A stretch of DNA of 64,000 bases. It comes from Cedecea sp000277545 (lineage in GTDB: Bacteria; Pseudomonadota; Gammaproteobacteria; Enterobacterales; Enterobacteriaceae). Of this stretch, positions 8,259 to 17,464 are shown in pieces (positions within the stretch are counted from its first letter, which is position 1; every line of letters begins with the position of its first letter). The notes beneath the pieces were generated by a model. It ran no database searches, was not told the DNA's origin, and was given only the letters and a program-made list of their open reading frames with translations. The stretch is taken from NCBI GenBank assembly GCA_050847315.1, contig CP193791.1; one strand, written 5' to 3'. The translations under genes and the position numbers were made by a program.

Positions 8259-9035
8259 CTATGCCAGAATCCGGGTGCCGATAGCCACACCGTTGAATAA
8301 AGAGGGTAGCTGATCCGCGTGGCGCCATGAGGCAATATCCACCGGGCGTCCCAGGGTACGGGCCGCATCCAGCGCCGCGTTCACTTTCACAATCATGCCG
8401 TCGGTGATAATGCCTTGCTCAATCAGCTGTTCGGCTTTGGCCGCCGTCATCTCAGCGATGCGCTGACCTTTACCGTCCAGGATACCGCTCACGTCGGACA
8501 ACAGAATCAAATCCGCGCCGAGCGTTGCGGCCAGCGCCGTTGCCGCCTGATCCGCATTGACGTTCATCAGCTCGCCTTCAGCGGTCACACCGATGGAGCT
8601 AACAATCGGCAGGAAGCCGTTTTCCAGCAGCGTATTAATCAGTTTTGGCGAACCCGGTTTAGCCAGGCCGACGTGACCAAGCGCTTCGTCAAGCTGAGTC
8701 ACCGTAACGCTATCCCCGTCACCGAGGCTCAAGCCAACGCCGTTAATGCCATGCTTCTTCGCCCAGGCCAGCAGCGTCTTGTTGGCCGTGCCCGCCAGCG
8801 CACCGGTAATAATGTCAATCTGGTCGGCAGGCGTCACACGCAGGCCGTTTTTCTTTTGTACCGGCAGCGCCAGCTTCTTCATCAGCTCATCCACCAGGCA
8901 ACCGCCGCCGTGAACAATCACCAGAGGACGCTGATGGGACTGGCGATAGTTCACCAGCGCGGTAAACAGGCGCTCCAACGCCTCTTCGCTATCCAGCAGC
9001 ACGCCGCCCAATTTGATAATTAAAGGATTCATCAT
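8259..9035 (-). CDS. argB: ArgB, N-acetylglutamate kinase
   Basis: Second step of arginine synthesis: phosphorylates N-acetyl-L-glutamate. The amino-acid-kinase fold is seen from the N-terminal KLGGVLLDS, the glycine loop IVHGGGCLVDEL near residues 40-51, and LLSDVSGILDGKG near 177-189. Two tandem ATG codons (9035 and 9032) precede NPLIIKLGG; 9035 gives the usual 258 residues. GGGTGA just upstream is a better-spaced ribosome site for the second ATG. Lies 16 bases behind argC in the argCBGH unit. Confidence 0.97.
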   Translation of the reverse strand: MMNPLIIKLGGVLLDSEEALERLFTALVNYRQSHQRPLVIVHGGGCLVDELMKKLALPVQKKNGLRVTPADQIDIITGALAGTANKTLLAWAKKHGINGVGLSLGDGDSVTVTQLDEALGHVGLAKPGSPKLINTLLENGFLPIVSSIGVTAEGELMNVNADQAATALAATLGADLILLSDVSGILDGKGQRIAEMTAAKAEQLIEQGIITDGMIVKVNAALDAARTLGRPVDIASWRHADQLPSLFNGVAIGTRILA

Positions 9036-9051
9036 TTCACCCGACCGACGG

Positions 9052-10056
9052 TTAAATAAGGGACTGCGTTTCGGCGAAGCCGAAACGAATATTAAGACAC
9101 TGTACTGCCTGCGCCGCGGCACCTTTCAGCAGGTTATCCTCGGTGGCAACAACAATCAGGTGCTCATCCTGCACGGCAAAGCCGATGTCGCAGAACGGCA
9201 GGCCAACCACATTTTTCAGCGCCGGAACGCCTTTTTCGTACAGGCGAACCAGCGGCTTGTCGCCGTAGGCCTGGGTAAACGTCTCCGCGATCTGCTGCTG
9301 CGTAACGCCAGCTTTCAGGCGACAGGTAATCGTCGCCAAAATGCCACGCGGGAAATTGCCGAGGTGCGGGGTGAAAATCACCGACGCGCCAAGATGGGTA
9401 GCGATTTCTGGTTGATGGCGATGATTAAACACGCCGTAAGGCTGCAGGCTAACTTCGCAGAAGCTGTTGGAAATCGCGGCCTTGCGCCCGGCACCGCTGA
9501 CGCCGCTGGTAGCGTTGATCACCGGCCACTGGTTCAAATCCAGCAGATCGGCATCAATCAGCGGCTTCAGCGCCAGCTGAGACGCCGTCGGATAGCAGCC
9601 CGGCACGGCAATTAAATTGCTCTCTTTGAGCGCAGCACCCTGCCATTCGGCCAGGCCATAAACCGCTTTTTCCAGCAGCTCAGGATGCTGATGGGTAAAA
9701 CCGTAATAACGTTCATAGAACGCCGGGTCGTTAACGCGGAACGCGCCTGAGAGATCGATCACCACGCAGCCTGCCGCCAGGAACTGCGGAGCCAGATCGT
9801 GGCTGACTTCGTGGGCGGTGGCGAGGAACACCACATCCACACCCTCGCTGAACTCGCTGATGTCGGACATCGCCTGCAGCGGCAGATCAACAATGCCCTT
9901 TAACTGCGGATGCAAATCAGATATCAATTTTCCTGCATCTGAACTTTGCGCTGAAACCGTCAAAGCGGTTATGTTCATATCAGGATGGCGATTCAAATAG
10001 CTTACAAGCTCTGCGCCTGCATAACCGCTTGCACCCACAATCAGCGTATTCAACAT
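9052..10056 (-). CDS. argC: ArgC, N-acetyl-gamma-glutamyl-phosphate reductase
   Basis: NADPH-dependent reductase, third step of arginine synthesis. At 334 residues it is full length: nucleotide-binding GASGYAGAEL at residues 8-17 and the catalytic cysteine in VPGCYPTASQL near 154. First gene of argCBGH; its promoter faces argE across a 186-base region with two ArgR boxes. The first start, ATG at 10056, gives MLNTLIVGASGYAG as expected. Confidence 0.98.
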   Translation of the reverse strand: MLNTLIVGASGYAGAELVSYLNRHPDMNITALTVSAQSSDAGKLISDLHPQLKGIVDLPLQAMSDISEFSEGVDVVFLATAHEVSHDLAPQFLAAGCVVIDLSGAFRVNDPAFYERYYGFTHQHPELLEKAVYGLAEWQGAALKESNLIAVPGCYPTASQLALKPLIDADLLDLNQWPVINATSGVSGAGRKAAISNSFCEVSLQPYGVFNHRHQPEIATHLGASVIFTPHLGNFPRGILATITCRLKAGVTQQQIAETFTQAYGDKPLVRLYEKGVPALKNVVGLPFCDIGFAVQDEHLIVVATEDNLLKGAAAQAVQCLNIRFGFAETQSLI

Positions 10057-10179
10057 CTGGGTCGTTCACCTTGTCTTTTCGGTCTGCTCAGAGTGCCAGC
10101 CTGACGCTTTCACCCACGTCCGTTAGCGTGGTTTTTTATTCACCGGAACGCTTAACTGTTCCTTTACGCTCAACGTTAT

Positions 10180-10216
10180 TGTATTTTTATTCACAATTAA
10201 TGCATGAATATTGATA
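10180..10216. promoter_or_regulatory. ArgR operator (two ARG boxes) between argC and argE
   Basis: Two adjacent, imperfect 18-bp palindromes resemble the ArgR consensus AATGAATAATTATTCATA: one at 10180-10197 (core TTTTTATTCA) and one at 10199-10216 (core TGCATGAATATTGATA), separated by one or two bases. This is the standard face-to-face operator that represses both argCBGH and argE when arginine is high. Confidence 0.88.
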
Positions 10217-10242
10217 CTATCCTAACCTAAGGCCTGTCAACA

Positions 10243-11394
10243 GTGAAGATGAAATTACCGCCTTTTATCGAGATCTACCGCGCTCTGATCGCGACACCTT
10301 CCATCAGCGCCACCGACAGCGCGCTGGATCAAAGCAATGAGTCTTTAATCAATTTACTGGCGGGCTGGTTCCGCGACCTCGGTTTTAACGTCGAAATTCA
10401 GCCTGTGCCAGGCACTCGCAATAAATTCAATATGCTGGCGAGCAGCGGCCAGGGCGCTGGCGGCCTGTTACTGGCAGGGCACACCGATACTGTGCCGTTC
10501 GACGATGGCCGCTGGACGCGGGACCCGTTTACCCTGACCGAGCACGACAACAAGCTTTACGGCCTGGGTACCGCCGACATGAAAGGGTTCTTCGCGTTCA
10601 TTCTGGATGCCCTGCGCGACGTGGATGTGACAACCCTGAAAAAGCCGCTCTACATATTGGCCACCGCCGATGAAGAGACCACCATGGCAGGTGCACGCTA
10701 TTTCGCTGAAACAACCTCGCTTCGCCCGGACTGTGCGATCATCGGTGAACCGACATCGCTACAGCCGGTACGTGCGCACAAAGGACACTTGTCTAACGCC
10801 ATTCGTATTCTGGGGCAGTCCGGCCACTCGAGCGATCCGGCGCGCGGCGTTAACGCCATTGAACTGATGCATGATGCCATCGGCCACATTCTCACGCTGC
10901 GCAATACGCTGAAAGATCGCTATCACCATGACGCCTTCACCGTGCCGTATCCAACCCTCAACTTAGGGCACATTAACGGCGGCGACGCGGCAAACCGCAT
11001 TTGTGCATGTTGCGAACTTCACATGGATATTCGCCCGCTGCCGGGTATGACATTAAACGATCTGAACGGTTTACTGACCGAAGCATTAGAACCGGTAAGC
11101 CAGCGCTGGCCTGGTCGCCTGACGGTCTCTGAACTTCATCCGCCGATCCCAGGCTACGAATGCCCGCCGGACCACCAGCTCGTGCAGGTCGTTGAGAAAC
11201 TGCTCGGCGCGCAAACGGAAGTGGTGAACTACTGCACCGAAGCACCGTTTATCCAGACCGTATGCCCAACGCTGGTGCTTGGTCCTGGCTCCATCAACCA
11301 GGCTCACCAGCCGGATGAATACATCGATACCCGCTTCATCAAGCCAACCCGGGAGTTAATTACTCAGGTAGTGCATCATTTTTGTTGGCATTAA
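10243..11394 (+). CDS. argE: ArgE, N-acetylornithine deacetylase
   Basis: Zinc-dependent M20-family hydrolase releasing ornithine from N2-acetylornithine; its presence means the linear rather than the cyclic acetyl pathway. The 383-residue product has the metal-binding LLAGHTDTVPF near residues 76-86 (His and Asp ligands), GTADMKGF near 109-116, and ADEETTMAGA with the catalytic Glu near 144. The start codon is GTG at 10243 (GTG-AAG-ATG-AAA), which keeps the family length; the ATG six bases on is the alternative. Divergent from argC and expected to be ArgR-repressed. Confidence 0.97.
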   Translation: MKMKLPPFIEIYRALIATPSISATDSALDQSNESLINLLAGWFRDLGFNVEIQPVPGTRNKFNMLASSGQGAGGLLLAGHTDTVPFDDGRWTRDPFTLTEHDNKLYGLGTADMKGFFAFILDALRDVDVTTLKKPLYILATADEETTMAGARYFAETTSLRPDCAIIGEPTSLQPVRAHKGHLSNAIRILGQSGHSSDPARGVNAIELMHDAIGHILTLRNTLKDRYHHDAFTVPYPTLNLGHINGGDAANRICACCELHMDIRPLPGMTLNDLNGLLTEALEPVSQRWPGRLTVSELHPPIPGYECPPDHQLVQVVEKLLGAQTEVVNYCTEAPFIQTVCPTLVLGPGSINQAHQPDEYIDTRFIKPTRELITQVVHHFCWH

Positions 11395-11406
11395 TTAATC
11401 GCGGTA

Positions 11407-11428
11407 AAAGGGGGTTTTCCCCCCTTTT
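11407..11428 (+). terminator. Terminator after argE
   Basis: AAAGGGGG-TTTT-CCCCCCTTTTT forms a GC stem with a trailing T-run 12 bases after the argE stop. Confidence 0.85.
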
Positions 11429-11516
11429 TAATCTGGAATAATCAGTATTCCTATAAGAAATGCTTATATGCGAAGTTGGTAATTAAATTTCATAAATTCG
11501 CGTCATTTCCTCGTTT

Positions 11517-11569
11517 GCTGAAACGATTTCGTAGCAATTGACGAATGGTTTATGACGTGGCTTTATAAA
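11517..11569 (+). promoter_or_regulatory. ppc promoter with an upstream Cra-like site
   Basis: A Cra (FruR)-like half-palindrome GCTGAAACGATTTC (11517-11530) lies just ahead of TTGACG (11538-11543), followed by TTTATAAA (11562-11569) 18 bp downstream. The arrangement resembles the E. coli ppc control region from memory. Cra would be placed upstream of the -35; activation or repression cannot be told from sequence. Confidence 0.6.
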
Positions 11570-11629
11570 AGGCGGTGTTGAACCTTCACGGGTGAAATTA
11601 AGTTACATAATAGATTGGGCTGGAGTCAT

Positions 11630-14281
11630 ATGAACGAACGCTATTCTGCTTTGCGAAGTAATGTCAGCATGCTCGGAAAACTGCTCGGAGATACCATCAA
11701 AGATGCGCTGGGAGAAAATATCCTCGACCGCGTAGAAACGATCCGTAAGTTATCCAAGTCCTCCCGCGCCGGTAATGAAGCCAATCGTCAGGAGCTGCTG
11801 AGCACGCTGCAGAACCTCTCAAATGATGAACTGCTCCCCGTCGCCCGCGCCTTTAGCCAGTTTCTTAATCTTGCCAACACCGCAGAGCAGTACCACAGCA
11901 TCTCCGCGACGGGCGAAGCGGCCAGCAACCCAGAAGTCATCGCTAAAACGCTGCAAAAACTGAAAAGTCAGCCGGGCATCAGCGAAGCAGACATTCGGGC
12001 AGCCGTTGAGTCTCTCTCTCTGGAGCTGGTGCTCACCGCTCACCCTACCGAGATCACTCGCCGTACCCTGATTCATAAACTGGTCGAAGTGAACAGCTGT
12101 CTGAAGCAGCTCGACCACAGCGATCTCGCCGACTACGAGCGCAACCAAATCATGCGCCGCCTGCGTCAGCTGGTTGCTCAGGCATGGCATACCGACGAAA
12201 TTCGTAAGCATCGCCCTTCCCCGGTCGACGAAGCCAAATGGGGCTTCGCGGTGGTAGAAAACAGTCTGTGGGAAGGGGTGCCAAACTACCTGCGTGAGCT
12301 TAACGAACAGCTCGAAGAGAATCTGAATTACAAACTGCCGGTGGACTTCGTCCCGGTACGCTTTACCTCCTGGATGGGCGGCGACCGCGACGGCAACCCG
12401 AACGTAACGTCCGAAATCACCCGTCACGTCCTGCTTCTCAGCCGCTGGAAAGCCACCGACCTGTTCCTGCGCGATATCGCGGTCCTGGTTTCCGAGCTGT
12501 CGATGGTGGAGTGCACGGCGGAGCTTAGCGAACTGGCAGGGCCGGATGCGGGCCAGGAACCTTACCGCCACATCATGAAAGGCCTGCGCCAGCAGTTGCT
12601 CTCCACCCAGGCCTGGCTTGAAGCCCGCCTGAAAGGCCAGCGTCTGCCGAAGCCGGAAGGTCTGCTCATTCAAAACGAGCAGCTTTGGGATCCGCTCTAC
12701 GCCTGTTATCAATCCCTGCAGGCCTGCGGCATGGGCATCATCGCTAACGGGCAGTTGCTGGACACCCTGCGCCGCGTGAAATGCTTCGGCGTGCCGCTGG
12801 TACGCATTGATATTCGCCAGGAAAGCACGCGCCACAGCGAAGCGCTGGGCGAAATGACCCGCTATCTTGGCATCGGCGACTACGAAAGCTGGTCAGAGGC
12901 TGATAAACAAGCCTTCCTGATCCGCGAACTGAACTCCAAGCGCCCTCTGCTGCCTCGCCAGTGGGAGCCAAGCGCTGACACTCAGGAAGTGCTGGAAACC
13001 TGCAAAGTGGTAGCCGAAGCGCCACGCGGTTCCATTGCTGCCTACGTTATTTCGATGGCCAAGACGCCGTCAGACGTGCTGGCCGTTCACCTGCTGCTGA
13101 AAGAAGCGGGCTGTACCTTCGCCCTGCCGGTTGCGCCACTGTTTGAAACCCTCGACGACCTGAATAACGCCGACGACGTCATGACCCAGTTGCTGAATAT
13201 CGACTGGTACCGTGGCTTTATCCAGGGCAAACAGATGGTGATGATTGGCTATTCCGACTCGGCGAAAGATGCTGGCGTGATGGCCGCATCCTGGGCGCAA
13301 TATGAAGCGCAAGATGCGCTGATCAAAACCTGTGAGAAAGCCGGTATCGCCCTGACGTTATTCCACGGGCGCGGCGGCTCCATTGGCCGTGGCGGTGCGC
13401 CAGCGCACGCAGCTCTGCTTTCTCAGCCACCAGGCAGCCTGAAAGGTGGCCTGCGCGTCACCGAGCAAGGTGAGATGATTCGCTTTAAATACGGCCTGCC
13501 AGAAATCACCATCAGCAGCCTGTCGCTCTACACCAGCGCGATCCTTGAAGCTAACCTGCTGCCGCCGCCAGAGCCGAAGAAAGAGTGGATTCAGATCATG
13601 AACTCACTTTCTGCGACGTCCTGCGAGATGTATCGCGGCTATATTCGCGAGAACACAGACTTCGTGCCGTATTTCCGTTCCGCCACGCCGGAGCTGGAAT
13701 TGGGCAAACTGCCGTTGGGCTCTCGCCCAGCTAAACGTCGTCCAAACGGCGGGGTAGAATCTTTACGTGCGATCCCGTGGATCTTCGCCTGGACCCAAAA
13801 CCGCCTGATGCTGCCGGCCTGGCTGGGCGCAGGCGCGGCGCTGCAAAAGGTCGTGGAAGAAGGCAAGCAAAGCGAGCTGGAAACAATGTGCCGCGACTGG
13901 CCGTTCTTCTCCACTCGCCTTGGCATGCTGGAGATGGTGTTTGCCAAAGCCGACCTTTGGCTGGCGGAATACTACGATCAGCGCCTGGTGAAGCCAGAGC
14001 TGTGGAAACTGGGCAAACAACTACGTGACCAGCTGGAAGCCGACATCAAAGTCGTGCTGGATATCGCCAACGACTCACACCTGATGGAAGATTTACCGTG
14101 GATTGCCGAGTCGATTACCCTGCGTAATATCTATACCGATCCGCTGAACGTCCTGCAGGCCGAACTGCTGCACCGCTCGCGCCAATCGGAAGAGAAAGGC
14201 GAAGCGCCTGATGCCCGCGTAGAGCAAGCCCTGATGGTCACCATCGCCGGGGTTGCCGCCGGGATGCGTAATACCGGCTAA
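11630..14281 (+). CDS. ppc: Ppc, phosphoenolpyruvate carboxylase
   Basis: Refills oxaloacetate by carboxylating phosphoenolpyruvate with bicarbonate; an allosteric cytoplasmic tetramer. The start ATG at 11630 (MNERYSALRSNV) gives the standard 883 residues; an in-frame TTG at 11615 is rejected because the ribosome site CTGGAG precedes the ATG. Catalytic motifs are visible: LTAHPTEITRRT with the essential His138, the loop FHGRGGSIGRGGAP near 578-591, and the C-terminal MRNTG-COOH, the conserved end. Single-gene unit with its own promoter and terminator. Confidence 0.98.
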   Translation: MNERYSALRSNVSMLGKLLGDTIKDALGENILDRVETIRKLSKSSRAGNEANRQELLSTLQNLSNDELLPVARAFSQFLNLANTAEQYHSISATGEAASNPEVIAKTLQKLKSQPGISEADIRAAVESLSLELVLTAHPTEITRRTLIHKLVEVNSCLKQLDHSDLADYERNQIMRRLRQLVAQAWHTDEIRKHRPSPVDEAKWGFAVVENSLWEGVPNYLRELNEQLEENLNYKLPVDFVPVRFTSWMGGDRDGNPNVTSEITRHVLLLSRWKATDLFLRDIAVLVSELSMVECTAELSELAGPDAGQEPYRHIMKGLRQQLLSTQAWLEARLKGQRLPKPEGLLIQNEQLWDPLYACYQSLQACGMGIIANGQLLDTLRRVKCFGVPLVRIDIRQESTRHSEALGEMTRYLGIGDYESWSEADKQAFLIRELNSKRPLLPRQWEPSADTQEVLETCKVVAEAPRGSIAAYVISMAKTPSDVLAVHLLLKEAGCTFALPVAPLFETLDDLNNADDVMTQLLNIDWYRGFIQGKQMVMIGYSDSAKDAGVMAASWAQYEAQDALIKTCEKAGIALTLFHGRGGSIGRGGAPAHAALLSQPPGSLKGGLRVTEQGEMIRFKYGLPEITISSLSLYTSAILEANLLPPPEPKKEWIQIMNSLSATSCEMYRGYIRENTDFVPYFRSATPELELGKLPLGSRPAKRRPNGGVESLRAIPWIFAWTQNRLMLPAWLGAGAALQKVVEEGKQSELETMCRDWPFFSTRLGMLEMVFAKADLWLAEYYDQRLVKPELWKLGKQLRDQLEADIKVVLDIANDSHLMEDLPWIAESITLRNIYTDPLNVLQAELLHRSRQSEEKGEAPDARVEQALMVTIAGVAAGMRNTG

Positions 14282-14302
14282 GATTTTTTAGCTTTGTCAT
14301 TT

Positions 14303-14326
14303 CCCCCGCAAACGCGGGGGTTTTTA
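14303..14326 (+). terminator. Terminator after ppc
   Basis: CCCCCGC-AAAC-GCGGGGG followed by five T, starting 22 bases after the ppc stop. Confidence 0.92.
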
Positions 14327-14499
14327 TTTCTAACTAGTGAAAACGCTCATCGCCACTCAACGTACTTAACACGTTTATTGCCCCCGCCATCTTCAACAAA
14401 TAAACAACAAAAAACCAAAAGCATTGGCCGTATAAATATCCCCGGAACAAGCCTGAAATTACGCTGTCATTATTCCGACACATTTTCTATATTGTGCGC

Positions 14500-14529
14500 A
14501 AAAGTCATCCAGCAATGGGTGACTTTTTT
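14500..14529 (+). terminator. Orphan rho-independent terminator upstream of cptA
   Basis: AAAGTCATCC-AGCAAT-GGGTGACTTT is a 10-bp stem with one G-T pair, followed by TTT. ppc already has its own terminator 180 bases upstream, and cptA transcription should start downstream, so the RNA ended here is unidentified. Confidence 0.7.
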
Positions 14530-14558
14530 CGTGAGTACAAGCCACCGTAGCGTTCATA

Positions 14559-14575
14559 ACTAAGGCTTACTTAAG
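14559..14575 (+). promoter_or_regulatory. PmrA/BasR-like box ahead of cptA
   Basis: ACTAAG-GCTTA-CTTAAG fits the tandem YTTAAK-N5-YTTAAK pattern of PmrA, with the second half exact and the first matching four of six. In Salmonella, cptA is a known PmrA-regulated gene. A -10-like GATAAT follows at 14596. Confidence 0.6.
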
Positions 14576-14621
14576 GTTTTCTCATTACGGTTAATGATAA
14601 TTTAATAGCACAGGCAAGAGT

Positions 14622-16355
14622 ATGCACTTCACATTGAAACAGTCTGAACGTAAGTTCAGCATTAAAGCCCTTGGATGGGTTTTACTCTACTTTTGGTATT
14701 TTTCCTCGGTTTTGCAGATTGCCATCTTAACAACAGGCTACAGCGGTACAACAGGGCTGCGTGACTCCTTACTGTTTAGCTCTCTGTGGTTTATTCCTGT
14801 ATTTCTGTTTCCACAGCGTACGCGCATTATTGCCGCCTTTATTGGCGTTATCCTTTGGGCAGCCTCAATCGCCGCCCTGGGTTACTACGTTGTCTACGGG
14901 CAGGAGTTCTCGCAAAGCGTTCTGTTTGTGATGTTCGAAACAAACGCCAGCGAGGCCAGCGAATACCTGAGTCAGTATTTCAGCCTGAAGCTGCTGCTCA
15001 TTGCGGTTGCCTATACGCTGGGTGCCATCTTTCTTTGGACCCGTCTGCGCCCGGTTTATATTCCAAACCCGTGGCGCTGGTTGGTTTCCTTCGCCATCCT
15101 GTTCGGCCTGGTGCTCAATCCGGTGGGTAAAGAGTGGCTTATCAACAAACGCAGCCTTGGCGAATCCTTCTCCAGTATTTCTTATCGCCTTGAGCCTGCG
15201 GCCCCCTGGCAGTTTATCGTCGCCTATACCGAATATCGCCAGCAGTTGGACAGCCTGAATAACCTGCTAACGTCCAACAATGCGCTGCCGCCGTTGGCTA
15301 ACCTGAAAGACGCCTCCGGTAATGCGCCGCGCACTTTGGTACTGGTTATTGGTGAGTCAACGCAGCGTGGCCGCATGAGCCTGTACGGCTACCACCGCCA
15401 GACAACGCCAGAGCTGGATGAGTTGCATAAAACTGACCCGCAAATGACGGTGTTTAACGACGTCGTCACTTCACGTCCTTACACCATTGAAATTCTGCAG
15501 CAGGCGCTGACGTTTGCAGACGAGAAAGATCCGGATCTCTACCTGACTAAGCCTTCGCTGATGAACCTGATGAAGCAGGCCGGGTACAAAACCTTCTGGA
15601 TCACTAACCAGCAGACCATGACCGAACGCAACACCATGCTGGCCGTATTCTCAAAGCAGACTGACAAACAATATTATATGAACCAGCAGCGTACCCAGAG
15701 CGCGCGCGAATACGACACGAACGTCCTCGCGCCGTTTAAAGAGGTTCTGGCCGACCCTGCACCGAAAAAATTCATTATTGTGCACCTGCTCGGCACGCAT
15801 ATTCGGTATGACTTCCGCTACCCGGAAAACTGGAACAAGTTTGATGGTAAAACGGACGATTTACCGGCTGGATTAACCAAAGATCAGCAAGAATCCTACA
15901 ACAGTTACGATAACGCCAACCTGTTTAACGACCACGTGGTTTCCACGCTGATCAAAGACTACAAGGCCAGCGATCCTAACGGCTTCCTGCTCTATTTCTC
16001 TGACCACGGGGAAGAGGTTTACGACACACCGCCGCATCAGACCCAGGGGCGTAACGAAAACAAACCTACGCGTCATATGTACACCATCCCGTTCATCGTC
16101 TGGACGTCACCGACCTGGCAGCAGGCCCACCCGCGTGACTTCTCGGGAGATATAAACCGCAAATACAGCAGCTCAGAACTGATTCATACCTGGTCTGATT
16201 TAGCCGGTTTAAGCTATGACGGCTACGACGCAACACGGGCCATCACCAGCCCGCAGTTTGTCGAAGCGACCCGCTGGATTGGTAACCCGTATGATAAAAA
16301 TGCGCTGCGGGATTACGATGCGCTGCCTTACGGCGATAGCGGCAGTAATCAGTAA
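14622..16355 (+). CDS. cptA: CptA, LPS-core phosphoethanolamine transferase
   Basis: Inner-membrane enzyme of the EptA/CptA alkaline-phosphatase superfamily that adds phosphoethanolamine to heptose I phosphate of the LPS core. The 577-residue product has about five N-terminal membrane segments (residues ~18-40, 48-65, 70-92, 120-140, 150-168) and a periplasmic sulfatase-fold domain. The catalytic Thr is in VIGESTQRGRMS (around residue 246-250), with metal ligands in LLGTHIRYDFRYP and YFSDHGEEVYD. It follows a PmrA-like box, linking it to cationic-peptide and iron stress. Single-gene unit ending in a bidirectional terminator shared with metF. Confidence 0.96.
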   Translation: MHFTLKQSERKFSIKALGWVLLYFWYFSSVLQIAILTTGYSGTTGLRDSLLFSSLWFIPVFLFPQRTRIIAAFIGVILWAASIAALGYYVVYGQEFSQSVLFVMFETNASEASEYLSQYFSLKLLLIAVAYTLGAIFLWTRLRPVYIPNPWRWLVSFAILFGLVLNPVGKEWLINKRSLGESFSSISYRLEPAAPWQFIVAYTEYRQQLDSLNNLLTSNNALPPLANLKDASGNAPRTLVLVIGESTQRGRMSLYGYHRQTTPELDELHKTDPQMTVFNDVVTSRPYTIEILQQALTFADEKDPDLYLTKPSLMNLMKQAGYKTFWITNQQTMTERNTMLAVFSKQTDKQYYMNQQRTQSAREYDTNVLAPFKEVLADPAPKKFIIVHLLGTHIRYDFRYPENWNKFDGKTDDLPAGLTKDQQESYNSYDNANLFNDHVVSTLIKDYKASDPNGFLLYFSDHGEEVYDTPPHQTQGRNENKPTRHMYTIPFIVWTSPTWQQAHPRDFSGDINRKYSSSELIHTWSDLAGLSYDGYDATRAITSPQFVEATRWIGNPYDKNALRDYDALPYGDSGSNQ

Positions 16356-16375
16356 CGCTTTTAGCCCGTAAAGTA

Positions 16376-16409
16376 AAAAGCCCCGCTCACAGTTGAACGG
16401 GGCTTTTTT
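16376..16409. terminator. Bidirectional terminator between cptA and metF
   Basis: AAAAAGCCCCG ... CGGGGCTTTTTT around a 12-base loop; A-run and T-run on both sides serve both convergent genes. Confidence 0.92.
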
Positions 16410-16425
16410 AATGTGAAATCAATGT

Positions 16426-17316
16426 CTACAGCTTGGGTCGAACGCCTAAAGTGTGGCAGATCGCATAGCTCATTTCCGCCCGGTTAAGCGTGTAGAAGTG
16501 GAAATCCTTCACGCCTTCCCGGCTCAGGATTTTCACCATATCCATGGCAATGTTCGCGCCCACCAACTGGCGGGTTTCGGCATCGTTATCCAGGCCTTCA
16601 AACATTTGTGCCATCCACGACGGAATACGCACGTTAGTCATATCGGCAAATTTCTTCGCCTGCCGGAAGTTTGAGACAGGCAGAATACCCGGGATTATCT
16701 CGACATCAATGCCTGTGGCCGCGCAGCGATCGCGGAAGCGAAGATAGCTTTCAACATCAAAGAAGAATTGAGTAATCGCGCGGTTAGCACCGGCTTCAAT
16801 TTTACGGCGCAGGCTGAGTAAATCCGCCTGGGCGCTTTTGGCTTCGGGATGGACTTCCGGATAGGCCGCAACGGAAATATCAAAGTCGCCGACTTCCTTG
16901 AGCAGCCTCACCAGGTCAGAAGCATACATATCCGGCTTACCGCTGCCAGGCGGTAGATCACCACGCAATGCAACGATATGGCGGATGCCGTTGTTCCAGT
17001 AGTCCTGCGCAATCGCCTGCAGTTCATCTCGCGTTGCATCGACACAGGTCAGATGCGGGGCTGCTTCAAGGCCGGTACGCTCTTTGATGCCTTTGATGAT
17101 GCTGTGGGTACGGTCACGCTCGCCGGAGTTCGCCCCGTAGGTCACGGAAACAAACGTTGGCTTCAGGATGCTTAGCCTGTCGATAGACTTCCACAGGGTT
17201 TGTTCCATTTCACTGCTGCGCGGCGGGAAAAACTCAAAGGAAACATGAATATGCCCGGCCACTTCGGCCAGACTCTGGTTCAGCGCTTCCCGCTGATTCG
17301 CGTGAAAAAAGCTCAT
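16426..17316 (-). CDS. metF: MetF, 5,10-methylenetetrahydrofolate reductase
   Basis: FAD enzyme reducing methylene-THF to 5-methyl-THF, the methyl donor for methionine synthase. 296 residues, a TIM barrel. Visible motifs: VSFEFFPPRSSEME with the catalytic Glu near residue 28, HIVALRGDLPPGSG near 114-127 with the FAD-contacting Asp, and AITQFFFDVESY near 180-191. Its start ATG at 17316 gives MSFFHANQREAL. Upstream lie a run of MetJ boxes and a MetR-type palindrome, so both repression by MetJ-SAM and activation by MetR are likely. Confidence 0.97.
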   Translation of the reverse strand: MSFFHANQREALNQSLAEVAGHIHVSFEFFPPRSSEMEQTLWKSIDRLSILKPTFVSVTYGANSGERDRTHSIIKGIKERTGLEAAPHLTCVDATRDELQAIAQDYWNNGIRHIVALRGDLPPGSGKPDMYASDLVRLLKEVGDFDISVAAYPEVHPEAKSAQADLLSLRRKIEAGANRAITQFFFDVESYLRFRDRCAATGIDVEIIPGILPVSNFRQAKKFADMTNVRIPSWMAQMFEGLDNDAETRQLVGANIAMDMVKILSREGVKDFHFYTLNRAEMSYAICHTLGVRPKL

Positions 17317-17364
17317 ACCCTTACCTCGTCAATCGCATCGTTATCGTGTGGTGGCGTTTTATTG

Positions 17365-17396
17365 CTATCCAGACGTTTAGACGTCCAGATAGAAAG
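17365..17396 (-). promoter_or_regulatory. MetJ operator (tandem met boxes) for metF
   Basis: Tandem 8-bp units resembling AGACGTCT: CTATCCAG, ACGTTTAG, ACGTCCAG, ATAGAAAG. The centre, AGACGTTTAGACGTCC, is close to consensus. Position is 50-80 bases upstream of the metF start. Confidence 0.85.
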
Positions 17397-17464
17397 ATGA
17401 CCGAAAAGGCGAAAGTCGTCAATGAAAATGTCACCACAAAATGTGGAGGAATTCTCACATAAGA

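Larger units (their letters stand above)
14327..14621. other. Intergenic region ppc-cptA
   Basis: Nearly 300 bases with no credible coding frame. AT-rich. It holds an orphan terminator (14500-14529) and a PmrA-like box with a possible -10 GATAAT at 14596-14601 feeding cptA. Nothing else recognised. Confidence 0.7.

Noticed and set aside
11819..12835. 338-codon open frame antisense to ppc
   Set aside because: Same reason; no ribosome site and no family resemblance.
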